A DNA stretch of 64,000 nucleotides from positions 23,024,067 through 23,088,066 of the forward strand of contig CM058230.1 in NCBI GenBank assembly GCA_030180135.1. Reading direction: 5' to 3'. A program made the translations under genes and the position numbers. The notes under the pieces were generated by a model. That model searched no databases and was not told the DNA's origin. It was given only the letters and a program-made list of their open reading frames with translations. Shown here piece by piece: positions 47,901 through 58,372 of the stretch (positions are counted from its first letter, which is position 1; every line of letters starts with the position of its first letter). This DNA is from Orychophragmus violaceus (lineage: Eukaryota; Streptophyta; Magnoliopsida; Brassicales; Brassicaceae).

Positions 47901-47996
47901 TTCCCGGGGCGGATCGTTTAAAACAACAGGCGCTGGTTCATCGGACTCGACATCGCTGAGGACAGCATCTGCGTCCTCATCGGCTCCGCTGGCCAT
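44911..47996 (-). CDS. Coiled-coil protein, 5 exons, 688 aa
   Basis: Exons on the minus strand: 47996-46590, 46508-46432, 46026-45915, 45786-45670, 45264-44911. Introns 1, 3 and 4 are GT-AG. Intron 2 has a GC donor in strong consensus (AAG then GCAAGC). Phases join into 688 codons with a TGA stop. The start chosen is MASGADEDADAVLSD (47996): an acidic N-terminus followed by long Glu/Lys heptad-rich coiled coil (about 55-450, with gaps). The open frame extends upstream to 48122, but that part looks like 5' UTR. The second half (about 495-600) is also coiled coil (LRKQLDSQTKELNQRMRQIEEL). The C-terminus has ARYACWPWQLLGIDFVGG and ends in acidic residues. It looks like a conserved plant structural or myosin-heavy-chain-like protein of unknown role. 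No damage was seen. Confidence 0.85.
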
Positions 47997-48300
47997 TCCC
48001 ACCGTCGAGCAGTGAAGACGATTGGGCTTTCTCTCCGATCTAGGTTTTTCAGTGGCGTACAAGTAAAAGACGCAATTGCTTCGGCAACGAGGCACAATAG
48101 GAAAATGGAAGATCGAAATCAACCTTTTCTACCAAATAAACGTCTCTGTCGGGATAATGTAGATTTCCGACAACGATATGCCGGAGTCAATGAAACAAGA
48201 GACGATCTTCTACAGCGGTGGAGCTTCAAATTCGACGGGAAACAGACGGAAGTATGGGATTAGACCCTCCGTACTTGAAACAAATCTCATATGCCCCTCC
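47997..48300. other. 5' flank of the coiled-coil gene
   Basis: Probable 5' UTR and core promoter. A plus-strand ORF (48012-48263) is antisense to it and has no recognisable domain. Confidence 0.4.
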
Positions 48301-49161
48301 ATTTATTAGAATATTTATTAACATTTATTTTTAATCGAAAACTTGTAAAGTTACCAAAAAACCTTATGATTTTCGTTGAATTACATGACAACCCAGTCGG
48401 TTTTCTCGATCAAACCGCAATCTAATTTGGAACCGTAAATAAATCAAGAAAATAAAAAAATCGGTGGTTCACCCGATTTACCCGGATCGGGTAACCCACA
48501 AATCGGATAATCCGCCCAACTCAAAAATATTTGTAACTACGATTTTAACCTTACTGAACACAAAGAGGAAAAATGTGACACCGATGGGATTCGAACTCGG
48601 GTGGCTAAACTGATAAAAACAGACCAGAGTCACTGAACTATCGTGTTATATTGTTAATTTACTCAAGTTATATTACTTATAAAGTGATTTGGGGAGAAGT
48701 GATCAATCCAAAATAAAATGGTATCCATAAATTAAATCTATTTTTTGTGTAAATAAACCAAAAACACTTTATTATGTTTTCAAACTTTCCGTTTTTATTT
48801 AAAATTTAAAAAATAACGCGGATATATTAATATGTTAATCTGGTAAAACTATGAAAACTGGTAAAACTATGAAAAACGGGTAAAACTAAGTAAAACTATT
48901 GTGTAAAACCGGTAAAACTGAATACAACTGTTTTCAGTATAGTCAGTGTCAGTTTTACTGAAACTTTAAATTTGATTTTACAGTTGTACAGCTGATTATA
49001 CTCGATTAATCTATGAAACTAATGCTTCAGTATATTAATATGAACAATTTTTGGATTTTTACTTGGAAAATGATGGAGACATAGCCGAGAAATTTAAAAA
49101 CAAAAAAAGTACTACATAACCGAGAAATTAAAAACAAAAAACCAAAGTACGAGAAAAGAAA
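48301..49161. other. Intergenic DNA with TAAAAC repeats and a direct repeat
   Basis: It contains a degenerate tRNA T-arm-like word at about 48589 (rejected as a gene), an array of GTAAAACT-type words at 48840-48925, and the left copy of a direct repeat (about 48928-49072) whose partner is at 58238-58372. Confidence 0.5.
48928..49072. repeat. Direct repeat left of the F-box locus
   Basis: It shares phrases CTGTTTTCARTATARTCAG, ACTTTAAATT and ATTAATCTATGAA, in the same order and orientation, with 58238-58372. By eye roughly three quarters of the bases match. The F-box locus (with Copia-C) lies between the two copies. Confidence 0.65.
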
Positions 49162-49723
49162 TTAGGGCCCATTTTTATTCATGTAGTAGAATCTCAGGCC
49201 CCGTTTGTACATGAAGCAATCGGGACATTCGATTTCCAAATCCAGTAGATGGCATGATTGAGGAGGCGTATTGTTCTGCAATGTTTGCATATAAACCGGT
49301 TTCTGCTCAACATTGATTCCATGCAGTATCCTCCTCAACTTTCTCCAAACGCGGGCCACCAACTCCTCATCTTCTTCACGCCAGACACTGAAAGGAACAT
49401 CATCAAATTGACCTAGTGGATCGCCATGGAGGAAGCGCAGAAGACCATATAGGTAAGTAGCTTCCAGAATCTCTTCCTCGTCCTCTCCACTGGCGGCATT
49501 GGCAAAATGTAAAAATCCGTTCTCCACATCACCCTCTTCAAAGTATGTGAGGATACCTGATGTAAAACCGAGTAAAACTATTATTGATGTAAAACCGGTA
49601 AAACTGATTAAAACTAGTAAAGTAAAATTATATAGGATACCTTGCACGAAGCTAGCCGCGCAACAATCATTGTCTATGCAACTGTTCAGAAATGGCATGT
49701 GCTCATACGCTTTGAGAGGATTC

Positions 49724-50384
49724 TGTTGGGAATGTCCTGAAATCTACTGTACTACCTCTAGAAAGTATGATAAATGTCGAGATCAGACATAAGTCATAAA
49801 TACTGGGTGATCATGATGGCTTGCTAGAGTCCGCTCATGATCTATAAGTTTAGGACTTATTGCCAGTATTGTATGATCCCAGAGGGTCACACACCATAGC
49901 TAACGGGAAAGTTAAATGGAATTAATACGGTAAGATGCAATGGCATTTATTGTATTAGATCAGAGAGTTGGGCCAGACAAAATACAGGTTTTGTCTGTAT
50001 TTGTGTCTTGGGCCCAAAAGCTAAAATGAGCCATTAGTTAATTCTTGGGCCCATATTAGTGAGATGAAAATCGATTAGGGTTACTAATCATTCCCATTCG
50101 ATTTTGTGTGAGCAGCCGTGAGCTTGTCTCTCTCTCTAACTCTCTCTCTGATCCATCTCTTTGGTCTAGCAGCCATCCCGGCTTGTAAGAGTGTGGATAC
50201 CAAAGGAGGAGCAGGTTGTTCATCTGTTCTAAGCTGATCTTGTCATTACCATCAATAATCCGCTGCAAAAGGTAATGTCACAGGTTTGGTTTTATGATTC
50301 GTTTTGCAAGAACCTAGATCTGTTAAGATTATGTGTTAGGTTGAAATATGGGAATTAAACCTTGAAAAACACTATAATCCTTCA
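49724..50384 (+). repeat. 5' LTR of Copia-C
   Basis: 661 bp. It differs from the 3' LTR at three sites: one near 49755 (C for T), one in the GATCCCAGAGGG word (G for A) and one in CATTTATTG (T for C). Confidence 0.97.
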
Positions 50385-50385
50385 G

Positions 50386-50397
50386 TGGTATCAGAGC
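50386..50397 (+). promoter_or_regulatory. Primer-binding site, initiator Met tRNA
   Basis: TGGTATCAGAGC, one base after the 5' LTR end, is the standard plant site complementary to the initiator Met tRNA 3' end. Confidence 0.93.
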
Positions 50398-50522
50398 CTA
50401 GGCATTAGGTTTCTTGTAAAATTGGATCATATGAATGTTTAAAGGTTTTTGAATCAATTGAATGAATTAAAATTGATTAAAATCATTAAACCCTAATAGC
50501 CTTTTGGTTTTGGTCTCGGTAA

Positions 50523-50962
50523 TGATCTCATATGTGATCATGTGTTGCCGCCGATTAAAAAAAGGTTAATAATTGATCATGTGTGATCTATGCCCTAATC
50601 GCATAATGATCTTGTTATGATCACATGCATGTGATCGTCGATCACTTGATTGGGCCGCTGATCGTGTGACGATGGGATAATGATCCTCGGCGTATTAATC
50701 GATCATGGATCGATAATGTGATCAGCCGTGTGATCAGCCCTAGATCGATCGATTGATGATCGCACATTCGGGACAGGGCATGCGATCGATGGCCATATGA
50801 TCGATCGATGATCGATCGTGATGGCGAGTGGATCGATCGCTTGGCCAAGCGTGATCCGCAAGGCAGCCGCTTAGGTCTCGAATGGATCATGGGCCAGTGA
50901 TCTTGCGTGATGGGCCGAGTTGGATCGTGGGTCCATGATCCGATCATGGATCCGATCGTTTG
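50523..50962. repeat. GATC-saturated field in the Copia-C leader
   Basis: About 30 GATC words in 440 bp, where about 2 are expected by chance, many in chains such as ATCGATCGATGATCGATCG. GATC is its own reverse complement, so the transcribed leader can fold in many alternative ways. The core overlaps the CGATCG palindromes of the Athila and Copia-A elements. Confidence 0.9.
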
Positions 50963-50984
50963 GCCCGTTAAATTTTACGTCCCG

Positions 50985-51430
50985 CGAATAGTCAATCGGT
51001 TAAACCGAGCTTCGCGGTTCGTTGCCCAAAACCACACCGATTAAACCGGTCCATTTAATTGGCGGTTAATCGTGTGTTTAAAGCCTTAAACCGCAAGTTA
51101 AATCAAATTGGCTAAAACACTAGGTGTTTCTTCCCGGTTTTGGATTTAACTGAACCGATCCAATTTAATTGGTGGTTCAAGCGGTTAACCCGAATCGCGG
51201 TTTGCTGGAAATTATTTAATACATGGTATTATTTATTTTCTGGTTAAACCGGATTGAAATTCAAAAATTGAATTTTAACCTAAACCGAAGGCTGGTCTAA
51301 GTTTGATTTGGTTGGACCAAATAATTTAGAGCTGGTCTGGTTTAGTAAATAACCGATGGTTTTGATAGTTAATTTGGTCTTGGACCAGAATTAATAAACC
51401 GAATCGGTTATGTCAAATTATTGGGCCAAC
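50985..51430. repeat. AACCG/CGGTT field in the Copia-C leader
   Basis: About 15 AACCG or CGGTT words occur in roughly 430 bp, immediately after the GATC field. A segment around AACCGGTCCATTTAATTGG (51044) is repeated in diverged form at 51152. Confidence 0.75.
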
Positions 51431-52097
51431 TGGAATTCTATGGTCTTGGGCCAAGAATTGGGCCTATAATTTGTGACCCAACCCAAAATATTTATAAAAT
51501 ATTAAATTAGAAATTTCTATTTTTAGTGTGTTACTAAATTTAGAAAGTTTCTAAAATAAGTAAGTTTCCCAAAATAGTAATCATCTATTTTTGGAAATAA
51601 AACTTAAAATCCTCAAAAACAATATCAAGCATGGATGTCTTTCCAATCTTGTCAGCTACTTAACGCTTATTCGATTACAGATATGGCTTACAGTGTGAGG
51701 TATCTGTTTTCGCGTAAGTAAAGTAGTATATAATCACTAATTTCATTGGGAGTCCCAGACTTTAGTGATTATTTGGCTGTAAGAGATTGGTTTCCTTGAC
51801 TGGGCCATCGGGAGTCCCGGGCCTTGAGACATCTGGTGATATTGGGCCTTGGGCCCAATTCACAACCGAGAGTTATTGGTTATAACTAGCTGTGTGTATG
51901 CTTACCAAGTAAAGCTAATTCTGGGTGACGGCCAGTGGCCCACTTTGGATTTAGCTAAACATGGGTCTCGGAATCATTGTATTCTTATGAGGTTAAACAA
52001 AGAAATTTTGAATACAATGCGAGTTTTCTTATAAGTTGTTAAGATTGCTCTTTTATGAACTTAATAACTAAATCTCTATTGTCTCATATTTTCAGCT

Positions 52098-55000
52098 ATG
52101 TCAAGCACAACAACACAAAACACTTTCTCGATCCGGTCTGCCCTTGAGAAGGACAAACTGAACGGATCAAACTTCCTGAACTGGTCCAGGAACCTGAGAC
52201 TTGTGCTCAGGCAGGAGAAGAAGGCTTATGTCCTTGAAAGAGCTCTCTCTCCTAGACCTGCGAATAATGCCGCACAATCTGTGAAGAATGCTTGGGATAC
52301 GCATTCTTCAGATGCTAATGACGTGATTTGCCTAATGTTGGCGACAATGGCTCCCGAACTGCAGATGCAGTGGGAAGGCCTGACTTGTCCCATGGAGCTG
52401 ATGGCAAATCTGAAAGCGTTGTTTCAGGAGCAGGCTCGTACAGAGAGATTCCAAACTGTTAAGAATCTCTTGGACTGTAAAATGGCTAAGGATGCAGCAG
52501 TGAGTCCACATGTTCTGAAAATGATGGGTTATCTCGATCATTTGACTAGGCTCGACTGTCCTATAAGCCAAGAGCTTGCTTGTGATATCGTTCTGCAGTC
52601 TCTTACTCCTGCATATGACCAGTTCATTTTGAACTATAATATGCATGGGTTGATAAAGACTTTGCCTGAGCTACATGGTATGCTCAAGACTGCAGAACCT
52701 AATCTGAAGAAAGCCAAGGAGTCGTCTGTACTCATGGTGCAGAAGGGCAAGGGTTTCAAGAAATCCGCTGCAGATAAGGGAAAGGGCAAGGCAGTCAGCA
52801 ATGAAAACGCCAAGCCCAAGCCCGTGTCCAAAGCTGGGCCTTCTGACATCTGTCACTTTTGTAAAGAGGCAGGGCATTACCGCAGGGACTGTAAGAAATA
52901 CCAGGAAAGTCTGAAGAAGAAGAAGTCCTTGGAGACTAAATCTTCAGGTATTTTTGTTATTGAAGTAAATACTACTACTTCTGATAATACCACTTGGGTA
53001 TTAGATACTGGATGTGGGGCTCATATTTGTACTAATATGCAGGCGCTCAGCAACAGTAGAAGGTTGAAGCAAGGGCAAGTAGAGTTGCGGGTTGGCAATG
53101 GAGCGAAGGTTCCAGCACTGGCCGTTGGCACTTACTTGTTGTCTTTACCTTCTGGATTGATTTTAGAACTTGAGAATTGTTATTTTGTACCTGCTATAAG
53201 CAGAAATATCATTTCAGTTTCATTGTTGGATTTGCAAGGATTTGATTTTTCTATTAAGAATAAATTGTGTTCCTTTAATCTCAATGATATGTTCTATGGA
53301 TGTGCCCCTCTTATAAATGGGCTGTACATGCTGGATCAATCTGCTCCAGTATATAACATAAATACAAAACGGTTCAAATCTAACGAAGAAAATGAAACGT
53401 TTCTTCGGCATTGTCGTTCGGGGCACATTAGTGAGAAACGCGTCAAGAGGCTCCATTCAAATGGACTCTTGGGCTCATTTGACTTTGAGTCTTGTGAGCA
53501 ATGCGAATCTTGCCTAATGGGCAAAATGACACGGGCCTCTTTCAATAAACCCACAGAAAGGGCCAGTGAACTATTGGGCCTGATACATACTGACGTGTGT
53601 GGCCCAATGTCCACAAGTGCTAGAGGAAACTTTCAGTACTTCATTACATTCACTGATGATTTCAGTAGATATGGATATGTCTACTTGATGAAACATAAGT
53701 CGGAAACCTTTGAAAAGTTCAAAGAATTCCAGAATGAAGTACAGAACCAGCTTGGTAAAAGTATTAAGGCTCTTCGGTCGGACCGAGGAGGAGAATACTT
53801 GAGCCAGGAATTTCGTGATCATCTGAGTGAGTGTGGGATTATCTCCCAACTCACACCTCCTGGAACACCTCAGTGGAATGGTGTGTCTGAGAGAAGGAAT
53901 CGGACATTTTTAGATATGGTTCGATCCATGATGAGTCACACAGACCTTCCTATATCCCTTTGGGGATATGCTTTGCTCACCGCAACGTTCACACTGAACA
54001 GAGTGCCATCAAAGGCAGTAGCAAAGACACCATATGAGATATGGACTGGAAAAGCTCCAGCAATGTCTTTTCTCAGAATTTGGGGTTGTGAAGCCTATGT
54101 CAAAAGATTAATCTCAGACAAGCTTACACCAAAATCTGACAAATGCTACTTCATTGGTTATCCTAGGGATACCAAGGCTTATTACTTCTATCTGCGATCC
54201 GAGAACAAGGTATTTGTTGCTCGGGATTGCACTTTTCTTGAAAGGGAGTTTCTCTCTAGAAAAGATAGTGGGAGTAAGGTACAACTTGATGAAATTCAAG
54301 AAGGACAGGAACCTGTTCAACCTAATGAGGAAGAACAGCAGGATGAATTACATGAAGCTGTAATAGAACCTGAACCTGCAGTACCTGAAGTTCGAAGATC
54401 CGGAAGGATTCGTCACGAACCCGATAGATATCAGGGATTCCTCGTGACTAATTGCCATGATCTTTTGATCATTGACGGTGATGAACCCTCGAACTTTGCA
54501 GAAGCCATGATGGGCCCTGACTCCTTAAAGTGGCGTGAAGCCACTGAATCCGAGATGGACTCCATGTCTGTTAACCGAGTGTTTTCACTGGTTGATTTAC
54601 CCGCTGGTGCAAAAGCCATCGAGTGTAAATGGATCTTCAAGAAGAAGATTGACATGGATGGAAATGTCCAGATTTACAAGGCCAGGTTGGTGGCAAAAGG
54701 TTTCAAGCAAATTCATGGTATAGACTATGATGAAACCTATTCACCAGTGGCAATGATGAAATCAATTCGGATTCTCCTAGCGACTGCAGCTCATTATGAC
54801 TATGAGATTTGGCAGATGGATGTAAAAACCGCCTTCCTGAATGGAATCTTGGAAGAGGATGTGTACATGACACAGCCTGACGGTTACATTGATCCTAAGA
54901 ATGCTGGGAAAGTATGCAAACTTCATAAATCCATTTATGGATTGAAGCAAGCATCGAGGAGTTGGAATCTTCATTTTGATGAAGCAATAAAGAACTTTGA

Positions 55001-56057
55001 CTTCATTAGAAACAAAGAGGAACAATGTGTGTATAAGAAAACTAGTGGGAGTAAAGTGGCGTTTCTTATCCTATATGTCGATGACATATTGCTTCTTGGA
55101 AATGATATTCCAATGCTGAAGTCTGTTAAAGACTGGCTGGGAAGTTGTTTTTCCATGAAGGACATGGGTGAAGCCGCGTATATTCTTGGAATCCGAATCT
55201 TTAGAGATAGATCTAAAAGGCTGATTGGACTTTGTCAAGATTCCTACATAGACAAAGTTCTGCATCGATTCGGAATGGAAAATTCCAAGAAGGGATTCAC
55301 GCCAATGATACATGGTGCTACACTAAGCAAGACTCGGTGTCCTAAAACACCTGATGAGCTTAAGCGCATGAGTAGGATTCCTTATGCTTCGGCTATAGGA
55401 TCTATCATGTATGCCATGATCCGTACTCGTCCTGATGTTGCTTATGCACTAAGCATGACGAGTAGGTACCAGTCTAATCCAGGCGAGAGTCACTGGATTG
55501 CCGTAAAGAATATCCTGAAGTATTTGAGAAATACTAAGGATAAGTTCTTGGTTTACGGAGGAAGTGAAGTGCTTGAAATGAGTGGATTCACGGATGCAAG
55601 TTTTCAGACAGATAAGGATGATTTCCGGTCACAGTCTGGCTACATCTTCTGTCTGAATGGCGGTGCAGTAAGTTGGAAGAGTTCCAAGCAGAGCACCGTG
55701 GCAGATTCCACAACTGAAGCTGAATACATCGCTGCTTCAGAAGCTGCGAAAGAAGGAGTTTGGATTAGGAACTTCATGATTGAACTCGGTGTATTCCCAA
55801 ATGCTGCTGAGCCACTAGCACTGTATTGTGATAACAATGGTGCAATTGCTCAAGCTAAGGAACCGAGACATCATCAGAAATCCAAACATATTATGAGAAG
55901 GTATCATCTCATTCGTGAGATAGTAAATAGAGGCGAAGTGATGGTCAGCAGAGTTCCCACTGATGAGAACGTGGCTGACCCGTTGACAAAGCCACTCCCG
56001 AGACCTAAGCACGAGTTGCATACTGCTGCTGTAGGAATTAGAGATATTCAAATGTAA
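52098..56057 (+). CDS. Copia-C gag-pol polyprotein, 1319 aa, intact
   Basis: It starts MSSTTTQNTFSIRSALEKD. Gag comes first (LNGSNFLNWSRNLR), with the zinc knuckle CHFCKEAGHYRRDC at about 252. Aspartic protease follows (WVLDTGCGAH, Asp about 303). Integrase has its HHCC-like region (about 435-470) and the DDE residues in HTDVCG (about 497), LRSDRGGE (about 560) and NGVSERRN (about 597). RT has LVAKGFKQ and DVKTAFLNG and an intact YVDD at about 993. RNase H follows (GFTDASF about 1166, TTEAEYIA, YCDNNGAI). The order protease-integrase-RT-RNase H is that of Ty1/copia, and the length is usual for one gag-pol ORF. The leader between primer site and ATG is long (1.7 kb). No frameshift or catalytic loss was seen. 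Confidence 0.95.
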   Translation: MSSTTTQNTFSIRSALEKDKLNGSNFLNWSRNLRLVLRQEKKAYVLERALSPRPANNAAQSVKNAWDTHSSDANDVICLMLATMAPELQMQWEGLTCPMELMANLKALFQEQARTERFQTVKNLLDCKMAKDAAVSPHVLKMMGYLDHLTRLDCPISQELACDIVLQSLTPAYDQFILNYNMHGLIKTLPELHGMLKTAEPNLKKAKESSVLMVQKGKGFKKSAADKGKGKAVSNENAKPKPVSKAGPSDICHFCKEAGHYRRDCKKYQESLKKKKSLETKSSGIFVIEVNTTTSDNTTWVLDTGCGAHICTNMQALSNSRRLKQGQVELRVGNGAKVPALAVGTYLLSLPSGLILELENCYFVPAISRNIISVSLLDLQGFDFSIKNKLCSFNLNDMFYGCAPLINGLYMLDQSAPVYNINTKRFKSNEENETFLRHCRSGHISEKRVKRLHSNGLLGSFDFESCEQCESCLMGKMTRASFNKPTERASELLGLIHTDVCGPMSTSARGNFQYFITFTDDFSRYGYVYLMKHKSETFEKFKEFQNEVQNQLGKSIKALRSDRGGEYLSQEFRDHLSECGIISQLTPPGTPQWNGVSERRNRTFLDMVRSMMSHTDLPISLWGYALLTATFTLNRVPSKAVAKTPYEIWTGKAPAMSFLRIWGCEAYVKRLISDKLTPKSDKCYFIGYPRDTKAYYFYLRSENKVFVARDCTFLEREFLSRKDSGSKVQLDEIQEGQEPVQPNEEEQQDELHEAVIEPEPAVPEVRRSGRIRHEPDRYQGFLVTNCHDLLIIDGDEPSNFAEAMMGPDSLKWREATESEMDSMSVNRVFSLVDLPAGAKAIECKWIFKKKIDMDGNVQIYKARLVAKGFKQIHGIDYDETYSPVAMMKSIRILLATAAHYDYEIWQMDVKTAFLNGILEEDVYMTQPDGYIDPKNAGKVCKLHKSIYGLKQASRSWNLHFDEAIKNFDFIRNKEEQCVYKKTSGSKVAFLILYVDDILLLGNDIPMLKSVKDWLGSCFSMKDMGEAAYILGIRIFRDRSKRLIGLCQDSYIDKVLHRFGMENSKKGFTPMIHGATLSKTRCPKTPDELKRMSRIPYASAIGSIMYAMIRTRPDVAYALSMTSRYQSNPGESHWIAVKNILKYLRNTKDKFLVYGGSEVLEMSGFTDASFQTDKDDFRSQSGYIFCLNGGAVSWKSSKQSTVADSTTEAEYIAASEAAKEGVWIRNFMIELGVFPNAAEPLALYCDNNGAIAQAKEPRHHQKSKHIMRRYHLIREIVNRGEVMVSRVPTDENVADPLTKPLPRPKHELHTAAVGIRDIQM

Positions 56058-56890
56058 TCTCTTTTTGAGTGGGAGTTGTGAGGGCTTTTGTTTTAGTTAT
56101 TTTGATTGGTTCATGTAAACATTTTAAATGTTAATGAAATTTTTATTTCTGGATTATTTTAACTGTGATATAAAATAATCGTTCCAAAATGATTCATGTC
56201 ATTATATATGGGCCATCGAAGTACATGAGTAGACTTGATCCTGAAACCCCATATTTAACGAAATGACATAAATCATAGTGTCCATAGTCGAAGGTTGTTG
56301 AATTGGAACACCAACAACCATTAGAGACTAGATTGTGTTGAGACTTATGACCAAGTTTCGAGGGGTCATAGATGCGCGGCATCAAAGTCGATACATAGGT
56401 ATATGTAGGGGAGCATATGACCGGACATGGCCCGCTGATGAGAACTCTACAAGATATTAATATATGTGTCATAAGAGGTTCTCATATACGACTATAGAGT
56501 ATAGTCCTTAGACCTGAGTTCGCATGCATGTGGCTGCACATGGAGTAATGCGCTTTGATCATTGTCTAACGCTGTTTCGTAACTGGGAGCTATACGGACC
56601 TTGGTTGGGTGCATTATGAATTGTGTAGTTCATAGTGATGGAACAAGATGGGATTTGTCCCTGCCGTTTAACGGAGGTAATATCTCTAGGCCAATCGGAG
56701 ACTTGATAGCTGGTAAGAGAATGGCCATTCCCAAACGGACTTGCCCAAGTCGTTTGCATTGTCAGTATCAAATCTGGTCCGATGAACATGGTCTGGCTAT
56801 ATAAGGATGACACGCATCTTGCCTTATGCCAGATCGAGATATTGAGACAAAAGGACTAGGGAATGTAGGATTCCAGTACAAGTGGGAGAT

Positions 56891-57551
56891 TGTTGGGAAT
56901 GTCCTGAAATCTACTGTACTATCTCTAGAAAGTATGATAAATGTCGAGATCAGACATAAGTCATAAATACTGGGTGATCATGATGGCTTGCTAGAGTCCG
57001 CTCATGATCTATAAGTTTAGGACTTATTGCCAGTATTGTATGATCCCAAAGGGTCACACACCATAGCTAACGGGAAAGTTAAATGGAATTAATACGGTAA
57101 GATGCAATGGCATTTACTGTATTAGATCAGAGAGTTGGGCCAGACAAAATACAGGTTTTGTCTGTATTTGTGTCTTGGGCCCAAAAGCTAAAATGAGCCA
57201 TTAGTTAATTCTTGGGCCCATATTAGTGAGATGAAAATCGATTAGGGTTACTAATCATTCCCATTCGATTTTGTGTGAGCAGCCGTGAGCTTGTCTCTCT
57301 CTCTAACTCTCTCTCTGATCCATCTCTTTGGTCTAGCAGCCATCCCGGCTTGTAAGAGTGTGGATACCAAAGGAGGAGCAGGTTGTTCATCTGTTCTAAG
57401 CTGATCTTGTCATTACCATCAATAATCCGCTGCAAAAGGTAATGTCACAGGTTTGGTTTTATGATTCGTTTTGCAAGAACCTAGATCTGTTAAGATTATG
57501 TGTTAGGTTGAAATATGGGAATTAAACCTTGAAAAACACTATAATCCTTCA
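56891..57551 (+). repeat. 3' LTR of Copia-C
   Basis: 661 bp, ending CCTTCA immediately before the second GATTC copy. Confidence 0.97.
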
Positions 57552-57744
57552 GATTCTTCACCAGGGGTGTGAGAGAGAGATAACAGAAGACTTCAGGACT
57601 CCTGCCAGCTTCGTTCATGATTCTGCATGTTTTCCGGAGGTTGCAGTAATCGGCGCCGGAATTTTTCTCGGCTTTCTGTAAGATCTTGGAGAGGATTTCG
57701 ATTGGAAATTGTTGAAGAGAGACCATCGATCTTCTGTTGGCCAT

Positions 57745-58237
57745 GGTGAGTCTCTGTTTTTCTCTGTTTTCTCTCTGTTTTCCGGAAAAAAATTCTCTCT
57801 GATTTTGGAACTTATTTTGTGTGGAAAACTGTTATGAGAGAGACACAGAAGTTCTCTCTATTTATAGACCCTTAAACTTGTTTGGGTTGCGTCCATAAGA
57901 CGCAGAGATGTGTCTGTTCGTTTCTTGGGTTTGTCAAGCGACTGGTTGTCATCCTTGTCCCTGCATTAAACGGAGCTTCTGATGTGACGGTTCGCCGGCT
58001 TCTAATAATGATACGTTTAATGCAGGGGACAAAGAAGGAAGACAAGCCGTCTCATGAAAAACCCAAGAAAGATGCTCATCATTACAACCTTCTTCGAAAA
58101 ACAGAGACGCACAGTTTTATACAAGTTTTTTCTCGGTTATACTAGTAATACGAAACGGTGGAATTTTGGCGCCAAAACTTAATACATAGTTTTACAGGAG
58201 TTTGTAGTTGTACAAATTTTCTTAATAGTTGTACTTT
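57745..58237. other. 5' flank of the F-box-like gene
   Basis: CT-rich stretches just upstream of the start suit a 5' UTR. A plus-strand ORF at 57882-58145 has no recognised domain. Confidence 0.4.
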
Positions 58238-58372
58238 GGCTGTTTTCAATATAATCAGTTTTACTGGAACTTTAAATTCGATTTTATAGTTTTACAGTTG
58301 ATTTTACTCAATTAATCTATGAATATAATGATTCTGTATATTATTATGTAACAACTTTCGATTTTTGTAAAC
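58238..58372. repeat. Direct repeat right of the F-box locus
   Basis: Partner of 48928-49072, same orientation. The pair brackets the whole F-box locus and may date from a duplication or from transposition of the gene. Confidence 0.65.

Larger units (their letters stand above)
49724..57551 (+). mobile_element. Copia-C: young, apparently intact Ty1/copia element
   Basis: LTRs are 49724-50384 and 56891-57551, 661 bp each, TGTTGGGAATG to CCTTCA, and they differ at 3 sites. The target duplication is GATTC (49719-49723 and 57552-57556). A perfect initiator-Met primer site follows the 5' LTR, and a polypurine tract (AGTGGGAGAT) precedes the 3' LTR. Between them are a 1.7 kb leader and one 1319-codon gag-pol ORF with no stop. 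Using a Brassicaceae rate near 7e-9 per site per year, three differences imply a few hundred thousand years. Copia-A at the left end of the window is a related but diverged family member. Confidence 0.97.
49162..57744 (-). pseudogene. F-box-like gene split by Copia-C
   Basis: Host coding sequence is 57744-57552 and 49723-49162 on the minus strand. It starts MANRRSMVSLQQFPIEIL, an F-box-like N-terminus (PIEILSKIL, then DYCNLRKTCRIMNEA), resembling Arabidopsis At2g35280-type F-box proteins, which act as SCF ubiquitin-ligase adaptors. Copia-C interrupts the codons after LVKN. Removing it with one GATTC copy leaves the frame open into PLKAYEHMPFLNSC, so the gene was intact before the insertion. 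A second interruption is a GT-AG intron of 84 bp (49640-49557). The last exon (to the TAA at 49162-49164) contains EEEILEATYLYGLLRFLHGDP, the Sel1-like repeat region seen in that family. With a 7.8 kb insert in the first exon the gene is presumably null. Confidence 0.85.

Noticed and set aside
46530..48122. Upstream extension of the coiled-coil ORF from 47996 to 48122 and read-through past 46590
   Set aside because: The 5' part looks like UTR, and the 3' part crosses a good GT donor with a matching acceptor at 46508.
48012..48263. Plus-strand 83-codon ORF antisense to the coiled-coil gene start
   Set aside because: No domain, and it overlaps the probable 5' UTR and promoter of the minus-strand gene.
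48570..48660. tRNA T-arm-like word (GGGATTCGAACTCGGG) on the minus strand
   Set aside because: No matching acceptor stem, D-arm or anticodon arm could be found around it; probably a repeat fragment.
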